The notes: a model not told the origin generated them from the letters alone. A stretch of DNA of 50,216 nt from Streptomyces sp. YS415 (GCF_023544665.1 NZ_JAMJFL010000039.1:1-50216); one strand, 5' to 3'. Counted from the stretch's first letter, positions 34,447-44,509 are shown. Numbers and translations are program-made.

Positions 34447-35897
34447 GCAGGCCCGCCGGCCGGGAACCGCTCCGGCAGCTGACCCGATGGTGGCGCCGGC
34501 GGTCCCTGCGGACCAGGCTGACGGTGATCGCGGCGACGGCCATCGCGGTCAGCGTGTTCGTGGCCTTCCAGGTGGCCAGCGAGCTACTGGACTGGGAGCT
34601 GCGGGACACAGCCGAGAATCAGCTGCGCGCCGACTCCCGCGTCCTGGCGACGAACGCGGAGCGCGCCGGTCTGGCGCAGGTCCAGCTACCGCCGTATCCC
34701 GGATCCGGTCGGCTGGTGCGGGTCATCCTGCCCGACGGCTCGATCCGGACGCCGGCCGACCAACCCGCGCTGCCCCCGGTCAGCGAGCACGCCGGGCGCG
34801 TGGCGCAGGGCGCGTCGGCCGACCTGATGGAGTCGAACGACAGCGACGACGACGGCTACATCATCTACACGCTGCGGGCGGGTGACGGCGCGGTCCAGGT
34901 GGCCCGCGCCGTCGACGACAGCCCGATCAACCGGTTCGGGTTCGGCATGCTGCTGATCGGGCTGCTCTGCGTGGTCGGCGGCGCCCTTGTCGGGCGGACC
35001 GTGGCGCGGACCGGGCTGGCACCGATCGACCGGCTGACCGCCGCCGCGGTACGTGTCGCGCACACCCGGGATCTCGACGCCGACATCCCGGATGAGGGAG
35101 GTGGGGAGATCCGGCGGCTGATCCAGTCGATCAACGACATGCTCGCCGCGCTCCGGGACTCCCGGCGGGCCCAGCGGCTGCTCGCCGAGGACGCCGCCCA
35201 CGAGCTCAAGACCCCGCTCACCAGTCTGCGCCTCAACGTCGAGCTGCTGATCCGGCTCGATCGGCGCGGCACCCTGGACAGCGCACTGCCGGCGGAGAGC
35301 CGGACCCGGCTGCTCAACGATCTCGGCGCCCAGGTGGCCGAGTTGAGTACCCTTGCCGCCGAGCTGACCGACCTTGCGCGCGGTGACGTCAGCGACGAGA
35401 GCACCGAGGTGCTCGACCTCGCCGACGTGGTGGTGGCCGCCGCGACCCGGGCGGGTTCCCGCCTGCCCGACATCGAGGTCGCGCTCGACGTGACCTCAGT
35501 GTGGGTGAGCGGGCGTCCCGCTGCGCTCGAGCGGGCGGTGCTCAACCTCATCGACAACGCCGGCAAATGGTCCCCCGCGGACCAGCCGGTCCAGGTCCGG
35601 CTCCGTGCCGAGGGCGCGTCGGCGGTGCTCGAGGTCGACGACGCAGGGCCGGGCATCGACGACGCCGACGTACCGCGGGTGTTCGACCGGTTCTACCGTG
35701 CCGACAGCGCCCGGGCGTTGCCGGGATCCGGTCTGGGGCTGTCGATCGTGCAGCGGGTCGTCGACGCCCACGGCGGCCGGGCCACCGTCGCCCGCTCCGC
35801 ACGCGGTGGCGCGCTGCTTCGGGTCGGCCTCCCGGCCGCGGCCCCGCCCGCCCCGATCGCGCGGCTCACCGCCGGTCAGGACACCTCGGTGCGCTGA
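34443..35897 (+). CDS. Sensor histidine kinase
   Basis: A 484-residue membrane kinase. TM1 spans about 25-47, an extracytoplasmic sensor about 48-167 contains an acidic SNDSDDDGY stretch (131-139), and TM2 spans about 168-188. HAMP is 189-240. The HisKA phosphoacceptor is His253 in AAHELKTPLTSL. The ATPase domain has the N-box NLIDNAGKWSP, D-box DDAGPGIDD, F-box FDRFYRAD and G-box GSGLGLSIV. It overlaps the response-regulator gene by four bases. The overall plan resembles MprB/CseC-type envelope sensors. The signal is unknown. Confidence 0.93.
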   Translation: MSRPAGREPLRQLTRWWRRRSLRTRLTVIAATAIAVSVFVAFQVASELLDWELRDTAENQLRADSRVLATNAERAGLAQVQLPPYPGSGRLVRVILPDGSIRTPADQPALPPVSEHAGRVAQGASADLMESNDSDDDGYIIYTLRAGDGAVQVARAVDDSPINRFGFGMLLIGLLCVVGGALVGRTVARTGLAPIDRLTAAAVRVAHTRDLDADIPDEGGGEIRRLIQSINDMLAALRDSRRAQRLLAEDAAHELKTPLTSLRLNVELLIRLDRRGTLDSALPAESRTRLLNDLGAQVAELSTLAAELTDLARGDVSDESTEVLDLADVVVAAATRAGSRLPDIEVALDVTSVWVSGRPAALERAVLNLIDNAGKWSPADQPVQVRLRAEGASAVLEVDDAGPGIDDADVPRVFDRFYRADSARALPGSGLGLSIVQRVVDAHGGRATVARSARGGALLRVGLPAAAPPAPIARLTAGQDTSVR

Positions 35898-36103
35898 CCC
35901 GCCCCGGCGGCGCGGCGCAGGACAAGGGACGGCGGCCCTCGGGCATGGCCCCGCGCGGCTCACCGTCGGGGCAGGACACCGCGGTGCGCCGACCCCAGTC
36001 CCGGCCGGACGGCGCACGTTCAAGGGCGGCGACCGCCGGGCCCATGAAAGAAAGTCCGGGACGGGCCGGGCTCCCCGTCCCGGATCTCGTCCGTCCGCCG
36101 CGC

Positions 36104-38251
36104 TCACCGTTGCAGCGCGGGCTCCTCGTCGGCGAGCGGCTGCTGGCCGTCCGGCAGCTCCGCCGCTGGACGGGACAGCCGGCTCGGCCACCAGATCCGT
36201 CGGCCGATCAGCAAGGTGAGGGCGGGCACCAGGACCGACCGCACCAGCAGGGCGTCGAGCAGCACGCCGAAAGCGACCAGGAAGCCGACCTCGATCAGCA
36301 TCACCAGCGGAAGTGTGGCGAGGACCGCGAACGTGGCCGCCAGGACCAGGCCTGCCGAGGTGATGACGCCACCGGTGGCCGAGAGGGCTTTGAGCATGCC
36401 CTCTCTGGTGCCGAGACGCACGGTCTCCTCCCGGGCCCGGCTGGCCAGGAAGATGTTGTAGTCGACGCCGAGCGCCACCAGGAACAGGAACGCCAGCAGC
36501 GGCACCGAATAGTCGATGCCCTTGAACCCGAGGATCGTGTCGAAGACGAACACGCTGCCGCCGAAGGCTGCGGCGAATGAGACGATCACGGTGGCCATCA
36601 GGACCAGCGGGGCCAGGATCGCGCGCAGCAGCAGCCCGAGGACGATCAGGACGACGGCGAGCACCAGCGGGATCACCAGCTTCTCGTCGCGCTTGGTGGT
36701 CACCTCGGTGTCGAGGTTCTCTGCACTCGGCCCGCCGACGATCGCCTCCGCCCCGCTCACCGCGTGCACGGCGGTGCGCACCCGCTTGATCGTGTCGTAC
36801 TCTGCGACGGTGTCCGGCGCGTCCTTCGGGAACACGGAGATGTTGGCCCAGCCCCCGCTGGTCTGCTCCGGGATGGCCAGGGCCACGCCGCGAGTGTCCT
36901 TGACGATGTCGAGCACCCGCTCCTGGTGCGCCGGCCGCGTGAAGATCGTCATCGGCTGGCCGCCGAGCTCGGGAAAGTGCTGGCGGAGAACGGTGAAGCC
37001 GGTGACCGACTCCGGCGCGGACAGGAACTGGTCCTGCTCCCGCAGGGCGCCGGTGTTGCCCGCCAGCCCGAGGGCGAGCACGCCGAGGACTCCGAGCGAG
37101 CCGAGCGTCGCCACCCACCGGCGGCGGCTGATGGCGGTGCCGAGCCGTCCCCACAGCCCCAGCTTCTCCTCCACGGCCGTGCTGAACCGCGGGATGGCCG
37201 GCCAGAAGATCCGCCTGCCGAGCACCACGAGCACCGCCGGGAACAGCGTCAGCATGGCCACCAGCGCGCACAGGATGCCGGCCGCACCGATCGGGCCCAA
37301 CCCGCTGGTGCTGTTCAGGTCCGCGACGAGCAGACAGAGCAGGCCGGCGACCACGGTGGCCGCGGACGCGACGATGGCCGGCGCCGCGCCGCGTAGTGCG
37401 TGGACCATCGCGACCCGGACGTTCTCATGGTGGTGCAGTGCCTCCCGATATCGAGCGATGAGCAACAGCGCGTAGTCCGTGCCGACGCCGAATACCAGGA
37501 TCGTCAGCAGTGCCGAGTTCTGGTCGTTGACCACGATGCCGAAGCCCTTGACGAGCAGGTAGACGGTTCCCATCGAGGTCAGTGCGGCCGCGCCAACGGC
37601 CACCAGCGGGATGATCCACAACACCGGGCTGCGGTAGGTGAGGATGAGCAGGAGCGTGACGACGATGATGGTGGTGAGGAGGACCTGCACGTCGATGCCG
37701 TCGAAGACGGCATCCATGTCGCCGTCGATCGCGCCCGGGCCGGTCACGTCGAGTTCCAGGCCGGAGGGGCGGTCCTTCGCGGCGTCACGTAGCGGGCCGA
37801 CGATGTCCTCCGGTGCGCCGTAGGCCGTGCTCACCTCGAGGGTGAACATCATCGCCTTGCGGTCGGTGGAGGGTCTTGTCGGTGAGCCCTCGTCGTCCTC
37901 GCCGGCCGCCGCCGTCGCCTTCGGCGGGTACCGCTTGGCAAGGGTGTTGTAGTGGCGCTCGACCGTCGCGCGGTCGGCGTCGGACATGCCGTCGGCGCGG
38001 TGGTACACGAAGACGAACGTGTTGTTGTCACCGCCGGGGAGACTGTCGTCCAGCACCGCCACCTTGGTGGACTCGGCACTGGCCGGCAGGGTGTCTACGG
38101 CGCTGTCGGTGGTGACCGAACTCAACTTGCCGCTCAGCGGCACCATGCCCGCCGCCAGCACCAGCCACAAGCCAATCACCAACCATGGCACCCACCGGCC
38201 TGCCAACCGACCGGCCGGCGCTTCCCCGGACGGCGCTGCGTTGACTGCCAT
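36104..38251 (-). CDS. MMPL/RND-family exporter
   Basis: A 715-residue inner-membrane transporter with two repeated halves, each an extracytoplasmic loop followed by a block of TM segments. The N-terminal half includes SGKLSSVTTDSAVDTLPASA and GGDNNTFVFVYHR. The first TM block contains TILVFGVGTDYALLLIARYR and the second FLVALGVDYNIFLASRAREE; the GxxxDY signature carries the Asp-Tyr pairs thought to relay protons in MMPL proteins. It probably exports a lipid or hydrophobic compound. The ATG at 38251 is chosen for a perfect GGAGG six bases upstream; an ATG at 38278 would add nine residues. It converges on the two-component genes, with about 200 bases between stops. Confidence 0.9.
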   Translation of the reverse strand: MAVNAAPSGEAPAGRLAGRWVPWLVIGLWLVLAAGMVPLSGKLSSVTTDSAVDTLPASAESTKVAVLDDSLPGGDNNTFVFVYHRADGMSDADRATVERHYNTLAKRYPPKATAAAGEDDEGSPTRPSTDRKAMMFTLEVSTAYGAPEDIVGPLRDAAKDRPSGLELDVTGPGAIDGDMDAVFDGIDVQVLLTTIIVVTLLLILTYRSPVLWIIPLVAVGAAALTSMGTVYLLVKGFGIVVNDQNSALLTILVFGVGTDYALLLIARYREALHHHENVRVAMVHALRGAAPAIVASAATVVAGLLCLLVADLNSTSGLGPIGAAGILCALVAMLTLFPAVLVVLGRRIFWPAIPRFSTAVEEKLGLWGRLGTAISRRRWVATLGSLGVLGVLALGLAGNTGALREQDQFLSAPESVTGFTVLRQHFPELGGQPMTIFTRPAHQERVLDIVKDTRGVALAIPEQTSGGWANISVFPKDAPDTVAEYDTIKRVRTAVHAVSGAEAIVGGPSAENLDTEVTTKRDEKLVIPLVLAVVLIVLGLLLRAILAPLVLMATVIVSFAAAFGGSVFVFDTILGFKGIDYSVPLLAFLFLVALGVDYNIFLASRAREETVRLGTREGMLKALSATGGVITSAGLVLAATFAVLATLPLVMLIEVGFLVAFGVLLDALLVRSVLVPALTLLIGRRIWWPSRLSRPAAELPDGQQPLADEEPALQR

Positions 38252-38398
38252 CACTAGCCTCCTACATACGGGTTGCATCGCTTATCTGGATGCCTACTTC
38301 CTACCGAGCGAACCTGAGACGACTGTTAGAGGTCCCACTGACGTTTCCGTTCGGTTGTCGGGGCTGACTTGCGTAGATCCCTCCGGCACGCCGGATCC

Positions 38399-38880
38399 AT
38401 GAGATATGCGCAGGGTGGTGGTCTCACGCCGCAGGGCCAGGCCGCGCGGGACCACGTGCGCATGCTGGCCGCCGATGGCTTTGGCGCAGGGTGAGAAGAA
38501 CACGGTGATCGCGAAGGAACTGCGGGTCAGCGTCCGGTCGGTGGAACGGTGGCGCCGGGCCTGGCGTGAGGGAAGCCGACAGGCCCTGCACCCGTCGGGC
38601 CCGGCCAAGCGACCGAAGATCGGCGATACCCAATTCGCCGTTCTCAAGCCGTTGTTGCTGGCCGGCGCGATGGCTCAGGGCTGGGCGGATGAGCGGTGGA
38701 CGCTTGCGCGGGTCTGGCTGCTGATCGCAGATGAGCTGGAGTGTCGTTGTCGGTCCGCGGCGTGTGGGAGTTGTTGCGGAGGCATGGCTGGTCGTGGCAG
38801 CAGCCTGCCCGGCGGGCCATCGAGCGGGACGAGGCGGCGGTGGCCGGGTGGGTGAAGGAGACCTGGCCCCGGGCAAAGCC
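38399..38880 (+). pseudogene. IS630-type transposase N-terminal relic
   Basis: Three frames combine: MRYAQGGGLTPQGQAARDHV then RMLAADGFGAG and a stop; KNTVIAKELRVSVRSVERWR, then WADERWTLARVWLLIADELE; and SVRGVWELLRRHGWSWQQPA, then RRAIERDEAAVAGWVKETWP. This is the helix-turn-helix N-terminal half of IS630-type transposases. Frame changes occur near 38490 and 38735, and the DDE half is missing. Confidence 0.7.
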
Positions 38881-39107
38881 ACTTCCACGACTTCGACTGG
38901 GACGTCGTTCCCGCTCTGCTGAAGCGTGCCGAGAAGAACCTCAACGTGGCGCGTACAACCCTGCGTTATGTCACCGTGCGCGCTGCTGACGAAACCTTCC
39001 ACACCCCACTGGGCCTGGGCGTTTACCTCTCTGACGACTACGCCTCCGGGTACCTCGACGCCGACCTCAAAGGCACAGTCACCCGCGTCGTACCCGCCGA
39101 GAACTGA
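38881..39107 (+). pseudogene. C-terminal fragment of an unknown protein
   Basis: Reads FHDFDWDVVPALLKRAEKNL, NVARTTLRYVTVRAADETFH, LGVYLSDDYASGYLDADLKG, then TVTRVVPAEN and a stop. The beta-strand pattern is protein-like. It begins exactly where the IS630 relic ends, so the insertion probably truncated it. Family not recognised. Confidence 0.4.
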
Positions 39108-39383
39108 CATCACAACCACCCGGCCGCACTGCCGGCGGCGGCACGAAAGAGAGCGGTGGTGGGCCCTCTGCTCGCGGAGTACGGCCGGGAAGGGTCCGAG
39201 GCCGTGGAAGTCGCGCGCGACTTCCAGCCAAGAGGCAGGGCGGATTTGGAAACAGCTTCTGCCTCGCTGTCACCCATCTGGCCTGCCCTGATGGTAGGGC
39301 AAACGCACTCCGGCGAAGGTGGAGTGGGCTTCGCCCGTCCATGCAGGCCAAGCCCTTCCGCCCGACCTTGAGGGAGCTTCGCC
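39108..39383. other. Intergenic
   Basis: Contains the promoter side of the membrane-protein gene. No gene seen. Confidence 0.4.
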
Positions 39384-39953
39384 ATGTCTGAACGCAACAC
39401 CGCCATCCGCAGCCTGCACGATCTCGGTCTAGCTGCCTGGTTCGGGGGCTCGCTGATGGGAGCGGTCGGCCTCAACGGCGCGGCCCAGGACGAAGGAGGC
39501 ACGGAGCTGAGCCGAGACCGGATCTCCTCGTCGGGCTGGGCGAAGTGGACGCCAGTCAACGCCGCCGCGATCGGGGCGCACCTGTTCGGCGGTGGCGGGC
39601 TGCTCGCCATGAACGCGCACCGTGTCGCCACCCAGCAGGGCATGGGCGCCTCCACCGCGGCCAAGACCGTCCTCACCGCAGCGGCTCTGGCGGCAACCGC
39701 CTACGCCCGCCTCCTGGGCAAGAAGGTCGAGCTGGCCTCCTCCACCGATCCCGACGACGCCGAGAAGGCGGCCAAGCATCCGATCGACCTCGACAAGGCG
39801 CGGCGGCAGCTGGCCAACGCGCAATGGGCGGTACCGGCCCTGACGGGGTGCCTGGTCGTGCTCAACGCCCTGCACGGCGAACAGCAGCGCCCGAGTGAAC
39901 AACTGCCCGGCATGTGGGAGCGAGCCCGCTCCGCGGCCCACCTGATGTCGTAG
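39384..39953 (+). CDS. Four-TM hypothetical membrane protein
   Basis: A 189-residue protein with about four hydrophobic segments: around 10-30 (LHDLGLAAWFGGSLMGAVGL), 58-78 (AAAIGAHLFGGGGLLAMNAH), 92-112 (AAKTVLTAAALAATAYARLL) and 147-165 (QWAVPALTGCLVVLNAL). GGGAG precedes the ATG by nine bases. Similar small membrane proteins occur across actinobacteria without known function (from memory). Monocistronic. Confidence 0.75.
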   Translation: MSERNTAIRSLHDLGLAAWFGGSLMGAVGLNGAAQDEGGTELSRDRISSSGWAKWTPVNAAAIGAHLFGGGGLLAMNAHRVATQQGMGASTAAKTVLTAAALAATAYARLLGKKVELASSTDPDDAEKAAKHPIDLDKARRQLANAQWAVPALTGCLVVLNALHGEQQRPSEQLPGMWERARSAAHLMS

Positions 39954-40383
39954 ACCTCGCTGGGGGCAATGGAAGTGACCGCCAGCCGTAGGCAGCCGGG
40001 GCTGACCGCGACCACGTAGGTGGTGACCAGCGCCTCGGCTGACCTTGGCGGCGAGGACTTCGTCCTGTGGCTGTACGGGAGGCAATGCCATTCATCTGGA
40101 CCGTCGCCACCGCACCTCAGGAAGTCGACGGCCCCCGGTTTCCGAGGGGAAGACCAGGGGCCACCTGTCACGACGGGACGGTCATGAAAGCCGGCGGTTC
40201 CCAGCCCCACGCGGTGCTGGACCAGGACGACGAGACGGTGCCAATCCCCCCGCCGCTTTGCGCCCTGCGCCCTCTACGTGTGCGCGGCGGCGTCGCTGGG
40301 GGTGTCGGAAGGGTTGCCGGATGGCTGCCGGGACACGCGCTCCCCCTTCGTCAGCGAGGCGCACCTGCTACGCGGCTTGCTGT
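39954..40383. other. Intergenic, no assignable gene
   Basis: About 430 bases. A plus-strand frame near 40255-40390 (ALYVCAAASLGVSEGLPDGC) is locally protein-like but lacks a start and a family match. Confidence 0.35.
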
Positions 40384-40668
40384 TCATGTGCCGACGGCGG
40401 TAACACCGAACATCAGGGTCCGGCGGCTGATGTCATAGTGCACGGTCGGTGTGCTGCGCAGGAGGTCCTGCAGCACGTCGGCGTCGTCGACGTCTACGGT
40501 CAGCACCTCCTCCCAGGCACCTTCGTCCAGCACAAGCTGCAGGGTGAGCGTGCCCCGGGCAGCGGGCTCACCGGCAACCCAAGTGAACTGGTAATGACTG
40601 AGCTGGCGCACCTTGATGCTGTCGTCCGTGACGGGTTGCGCCACCTTGGGCGTAGCATCTCTGGGCAT
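40384..40668 (-). CDS. Small hypothetical protein
   Basis: A 94-residue protein: MPRDATPKVAQPVTDDSIKV, RQLSHYQFTWVAGEPAARGT, LTLQLVLDEGAWEEVLTVDV, DDADVLQDLLRSTPTVHYDI, SRRTLMFGVTAVGT. It seems to be a compact beta-rich fold. GGAGAG lies six bases before the ATG at 40668, which is preferred over ATG 40719. Not recognised; codon usage supports real coding. Confidence 0.6.
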   Translation of the reverse strand: MPRDATPKVAQPVTDDSIKVRQLSHYQFTWVAGEPAARGTLTLQLVLDEGAWEEVLTVDVDDADVLQDLLRSTPTVHYDISRRTLMFGVTAVGT

Positions 40669-41684
40669 GATGGCTCTCCTCGCATGGGGGATGTGGGCGA
40701 CGGCTGCAATACAGGACATGGCTGTCTCTGCGGCCGCGGGCTACTGAACTCAGACTCAGGGTGACCGGCGGCACCCGCCAGGCGAGGCGCCCACTTGGCC
40801 GAGTTCCGTCCCTCAGATCTGAAGCGGATCAGGGCATCCAGCGGTCCAAGTGGCGTATCACGGCACCGGGTGGAGGTGGACGCTGGCTCGTAAGACGCGG
40901 ATGGTGTACCAGGCATACACCCACAGGTCCGCGCCGTCAGGAAGGAGACGGACGGCCCGCTTGCACTGCGCTCGGTCGAGCTGATGGACTTCTTCAGGTC
41001 GGTCTGACGTGCCGTCAGTGGCGGCCTTGCTGGCCTTCCGATCGCGACGGACCAAACCAACTGACGGGTGCGTTCCTGCCGCCGCCGTGCCATGGACGTC
41101 TCGCGCAGTACGGCGCAGGACCACCTCGCGGCGATCACGAGGCCGGGCCCTCGACGGGTGCAGGCCGCGAAGGGCCGTCTTTGGCGGCTCCATGCCCCGC
41201 AGCGAGGCCCCGCAGGGTGACCGCGACGACCAGTAGCAGCCCCGCCCCCGCGAAGCGGGCCGGTCCGCAGGCCCAAGCAAGAGCGGTCCGCCCCGCGGGG
41301 TCACCCCCATCCACGAGGGACGGGAGTACTCTCATCGTGGGCCAGCTCGACACAGCCGTCACCGCTGCCGTCTTCGCCGCTGTGCTCGTCGCGCACAGTG
41401 TCGGGGACCGCTGGGTTATCGCGGTGAAGGCCGTGTCCACCTTCCTTGGTGTCTCGCTTCCGAGGAGAAGTCGACGGGCGCTGTCCGTTCGAGGGTCCGC
41501 TCGTGTGTCTCGGTTGGTGGTCGTCGATGTTGCGCCTCGGCGTGCACTCCTGGGGGTGATGGCTTGATGCCGACAGCCCCGCCGCTGCCGACCGATGGGC
41601 AGCCGGAGCCGTCAGAACCACCTACGCAGCCGAGGTGGCCTGCCGATCAGACTCCGGCGAGACTCTGGATTGCTCCTGACGTCC
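40669..41684. other. About 1 kb without a supported intact gene
   Basis: Only fragments are visible. At 41337-41420 a GTG frame reads VGQLDTAVTAAVFAAVLVAH then SVGDRWV, which resembles the N-terminal membrane segment of DUF3307-like proteins and then loses sense. A minus-strand frame ending at 40858 contains RAQCKRAVRLLPDGADLWVY, without a family match. This looks like decayed DNA. Confidence 0.35.
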
Positions 41685-42356
41685 TCAGCTGGTGCTGTCC
41701 TCGACGCCTCCTCGCAGGCCCCACTCATCCAAGCCGGAATAGATCAACGCGGTGCGGTCCCGCGGAAAGGAGAGGGCCTCGGCCTCACCTGTATAAACCG
41801 CCACCAGCGAGTCGGCTCCTCGCCACCAGGTGTCGGCCAGTCCCATCACTTCGCGCACCGGCTCGAACCCGTCCAGCACGATGCCATCGACATCGTCGCC
41901 GGTGACCTTGATGATCTGCGTTGCCCACATGGACGCGTGGTGGGTCAGTGCGAGCGACTCCACCCAGCCTTCGACGGTGGCATGGAGAGGCACCCACTGA
42001 TCTGAGCGAATGCCGAACTCGCCAGAAGGCCCGATCCAGAACCCGTACGGGACCGCGCTCCTCTGCATCCCAGCCTCGAACCACCAACCTTCAGATTCAG
42101 AGCCTTCGGGGGAGTCTGCTTCGAGGTACCTCGGGCCGCCGTCGTACTGAGATGCGGGTGGTAGGACCAGACCGCCCCAGCGCTCCTCATAAGCCGCCAT
42201 CCGGTCGATGACCGCCGCCGGGATGTCTCGCTCAAGCCACCACTGTCTGTGGTCCTCGACGTGCCTGACGCCGACTTTGACTCCGTGCACTGAGACGAAG
42301 GATCGAGCTCGTAGAGTCAGGCCGTCGGGCACATCGTTGAAGAGATTGAGATTCAC
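41685..42356 (-). CDS. Hypothetical protein, possibly SMI1/SUKH-like
   Basis: A 223-residue acidic soluble protein, rich in Trp. Segments include IDRMAAYEERWGGLVLPPAS, DGGPRYLEADSPEGSESEGW and TGEAEALSFPRDRTALIYSG. The early helix-loop YEERWGGLVLPP recalls the start of SUKH-superfamily immunity proteins, but the rest is not a clear match. GTG start with a poor ribosome site. It stands alone; no polymorphic-toxin gene is next to it. Confidence 0.5.
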   Translation of the reverse strand: MNLNLFNDVPDGLTLRARSFVSVHGVKVGVRHVEDHRQWWLERDIPAAVIDRMAAYEERWGGLVLPPASQYDGGPRYLEADSPEGSESEGWWFEAGMQRSAVPYGFWIGPSGEFGIRSDQWVPLHATVEGWVESLALTHHASMWATQIIKVTGDDVDGIVLDGFEPVREVMGLADTWWRGADSLVAVYTGEAEALSFPRDRTALIYSGLDEWGLRGGVEDSTS

Positions 42357-42493
42357 CGGAAGGACGCTACCGAGTAGCCCAGGGACAGCAGGCTCCGGCC
42401 CCCTGTGCTTCCTGTGGCACTGTGTCCCGGTCGAGCTGGAGGCATGGACCTCATTGCCCCATTCCGCACGCCCGAGTATCGGAACCTACCGAC

Positions 42494-42676
42494 ATGGATG
42501 GTCCTGATCGGCAGTGGCAGGTTCGCGACGAACCCGCAGAGCCGAAGAAAGCAGCGACAAGCTGGGTGCAGGCCAGCTGCCAGGCCGCCACCGAGGGCCT
42601 ACCCGGATGGCTCGGCCCGCCCGAGGGAATGTCGGTCAGGGTCACGGTCAGCCTTCGCTATGGCCGCTCGCAGTGA
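42494..42676 (+). CDS. Small hypothetical protein
   Basis: A 60-residue protein, MDGPDRQWQVRDEPAEPKKA, then TSWVQASCQAATEGLPGWLG, then PPEGMSVRVTVSLRYGRSQ. Codons end mainly in G/C. It overlaps the 3' end of the S1-domain gene by 29 bases in convergent orientation. The ribosome site is weak. Function unknown. Confidence 0.35.
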   Translation: MDGPDRQWQVRDEPAEPKKAATSWVQASCQAATEGLPGWLGPPEGMSVRVTVSLRYGRSQ

Positions 42677-42941
42677 GATCCACCCATATCCACGGCTTGT
42701 GCTCCCACGTACGCACGCCGGCTATGACGAGGTCAACAATCTCCCCAATATGAGGCAACTCCTGGGCAGGGCGCTGCACTCGGGGTTCGCTGCCGCAGCG
42801 AATCACGTCCAGTGAGGCGCCCACAGGTTCGTACCCGCTGAGCTCTGCCGTGAGCCCCCAGGGCTGATGGCTCGTGATGGTGGCTTGGACTGTGTCGCCT
42901 TCACGGAGCTCGCTGAGTGGTCGTCTTGATTCATCTGCCAT
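42648..42941 (-). CDS. S1-domain (RNA-binding) protein
   Basis: A 97-residue protein whose core, GDTVQATITSHQPWGLTAEL ... EPVGASLDVI ... HIGEIVDLVIAGVRTWEHKP then WIWVDL, follows the five-stranded OB-fold S1 pattern (basic strand, WG turn, IGxxVxxxV). S1 domains bind single-stranded RNA; a stand-alone copy is typical of small actinobacterial proteins of unknown role. The ATG at 42941 (MADESRRPL) is preferred; the upstream frame to 43112 is not family-like. Confidence 0.65.
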   Translation of the reverse strand: MADESRRPLSELREGDTVQATITSHQPWGLTAELSGYEPVGASLDVIRCGSEPRVQRPAQELPHIGEIVDLVIAGVRTWEHKPWIWVDLTASGHSEG

Positions 42942-43388
42942 GGCGGCATCATCTCGTTCGCCGTCGACCTGCTCGTCGGCCGGGGCGCGGAAGGTCTTGG
43001 TGCGGCTGACGGAGGCCGGTGTCGTGGCGCGGCATCGTAAGGCGACGGCCGACGCGGATGAAGGGGCCGTGGCCGGGTGTTGCTGCTGCCGGTGGCCCGC
43101 GCGTTCGGCCATGCCGTGGCTCCTGTGGAGTCTGGGCAGAATGCCGCAACCGTGCTTTCGCAGCGTCCCGATGATGCAGTCGGGATCTTGCTCCTGATCA
43201 GGGGGACAACGCCGCTGGTACGCGGGGGAGTTGCGGTGCAGAGGGGTGGTGGAAGTGGGCGATTGGGAGCGTCCCGATGGTCAGAGCTCCACACACACCA
43301 CGATATCCGCTGCTGTATCCGCCGGACGCATGGGACGTGTCGTCCATGCTGGCACTGTCCGTCCCGGAGATTGACTACCGGCAGGGAG
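42942..43388. other. Intergenic with locally coding-like fragments
   Basis: A frame from ATG 43279 reads MVRAPHTPRYPLLYPPDAWD then VSSMLALSVPEIDYRQEGGR before losing sense. It has no recognised family. The rest appears non-coding. Confidence 0.3.
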
Positions 43389-43580
43389 GAGGCCGGGGAG
43401 AGGCGAACGGTCTGGATGCTGCACGCTGACGGATCGTGGGCTCGTGCCACGGCGACCGGCTACCTGGACTCACTCACCGTGCACCAGGGCGGCTTGCCGC
43501 TGTGCGGGGCGCGGGCTCGGATCGACCCGGACGGCACGCTCACCCTCTCGCGCGGAGCATGGTCGCTGACCGTGGAGTGA
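43389..43580 (+). pseudogene. C-terminal fragment, possibly a RiPP-associated methyltransferase tail
   Basis: The frame reads RTVWMLHADGSWARATATGY, LDSLTVHQGGLPLCGARARI, DPDGTLTLSRGAWSLTVE and a stop. The order WMLHxDGSWA...VHQGG...GA...DGxxxLSRGxW resembles the C-terminal region of protein-isoaspartate-type methyltransferases that accompany ATP-grasp-modified peptides, but the methyltransferase domain is absent. Low certainty. Confidence 0.3.
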
Positions 43581-43780
43581 CCCCCTAGCCTCCTCAGGGC
43601 CCCGCTCGTCCGCTTCACCCGTGGCGGATGGGCGGGTCCTGTTGTTGCGATTGAGGGCCGGCACGGACCGAGCCCGTCGCCTCCACCCGCACCGTCAGCG
43701 CGACCTACGGCGAAGCGAGGTGTGGAGCAACCCCGGCCGTCTTCAGGGCTCGCTCCGCAGTTCCGTGACGGAGTTCGCGA

Positions 43781-44251
43781 CTATTCGGCGTTCCGGAGGC
43801 CGGCTTCGGTGACGCGCCGGTGGTACTCGGCCTCAGCAGCCATGTCCAGGAAGGTCACTGGGTTCCATCGGGCCCGGTCGTAACCCTCGCTCTCACGCCA
43901 GGGGCGCACGATGCCGCAGAGTTGGTTCCAGTACTCCGCGATCATGGTGAGCCGTCGCTTCTTCTCAACGATCCGCTCGTCCTCGGTCGGCGAAGGGCTC
44001 GGAGCGGGCGGTCGGGCCGGGCGGGTGCGGAGACGCACTTTGCGGGGGCCTCGGATTTCTGACTCGATCGCCAGCACGAGGGCGGACACAGCTTCAGTGA
44101 GGGCTACGGCCGTTCGGTGCTCCTCCGTGCCGTCATCGTGGACGCGTTCCAGTGACTCCAGACGCGGCATCAGAAAATCTATGATCGCCCAGGCGTCGAC
44201 CGCCGTGACGTCCGCGGCATGGTGCAGCGTGCGCTCCGGATCGGTGCTCAC
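43781..44251 (-). CDS. Hypothetical helical protein
   Basis: A 156-residue, largely helical charged protein: VSTDPERTLHHAADVTAVDA, WAIIDFLMPRLESLERVHDD, RTAVALTEAVSALVLAIESE, then a proline-rich linker and ERIVEKKRRLTMIAEYWNQL. The GTG at 44251 has AAGGGGAA 13 bases upstream and begins where the frame becomes protein-like; a much longer frame extends to 44533. It diverges from the LRV-repeat gene. Not recognised. Confidence 0.5.
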   Translation of the reverse strand: MSTDPERTLHHAADVTAVDAWAIIDFLMPRLESLERVHDDGTEEHRTAVALTEAVSALVLAIESEIRGPRKVRLRTRPARPPAPSPSPTEDERIVEKKRRLTMIAEYWNQLCGIVRPWRESEGYDRARWNPVTFLDMAAEAEYHRRVTEAGLRNAE

Positions 44252-44509
44252 CAGCGGAGTTCCCCTTGTCGGTATGGGCGTCGGCCGCTTAGAGATGGGA
44301 TGCAGCTGAGATTGATCATTCGTAACAGCCTGACTGTAAGCGACGTACCGGATGACCGTCGATCCTCCTCCTGACTTAAGTGGGGCCAACTCGAGCCGCC
44401 CGGGCGGGGCCGAACGGCATCGCAGCCAATGACGTGTACGCGGGTGAGGGCGGGTTGCGCCTGGGGTGAGGGCCTTGTCCCACAGCGAGTCGGCGGGGAT
44501 CATGACCGC

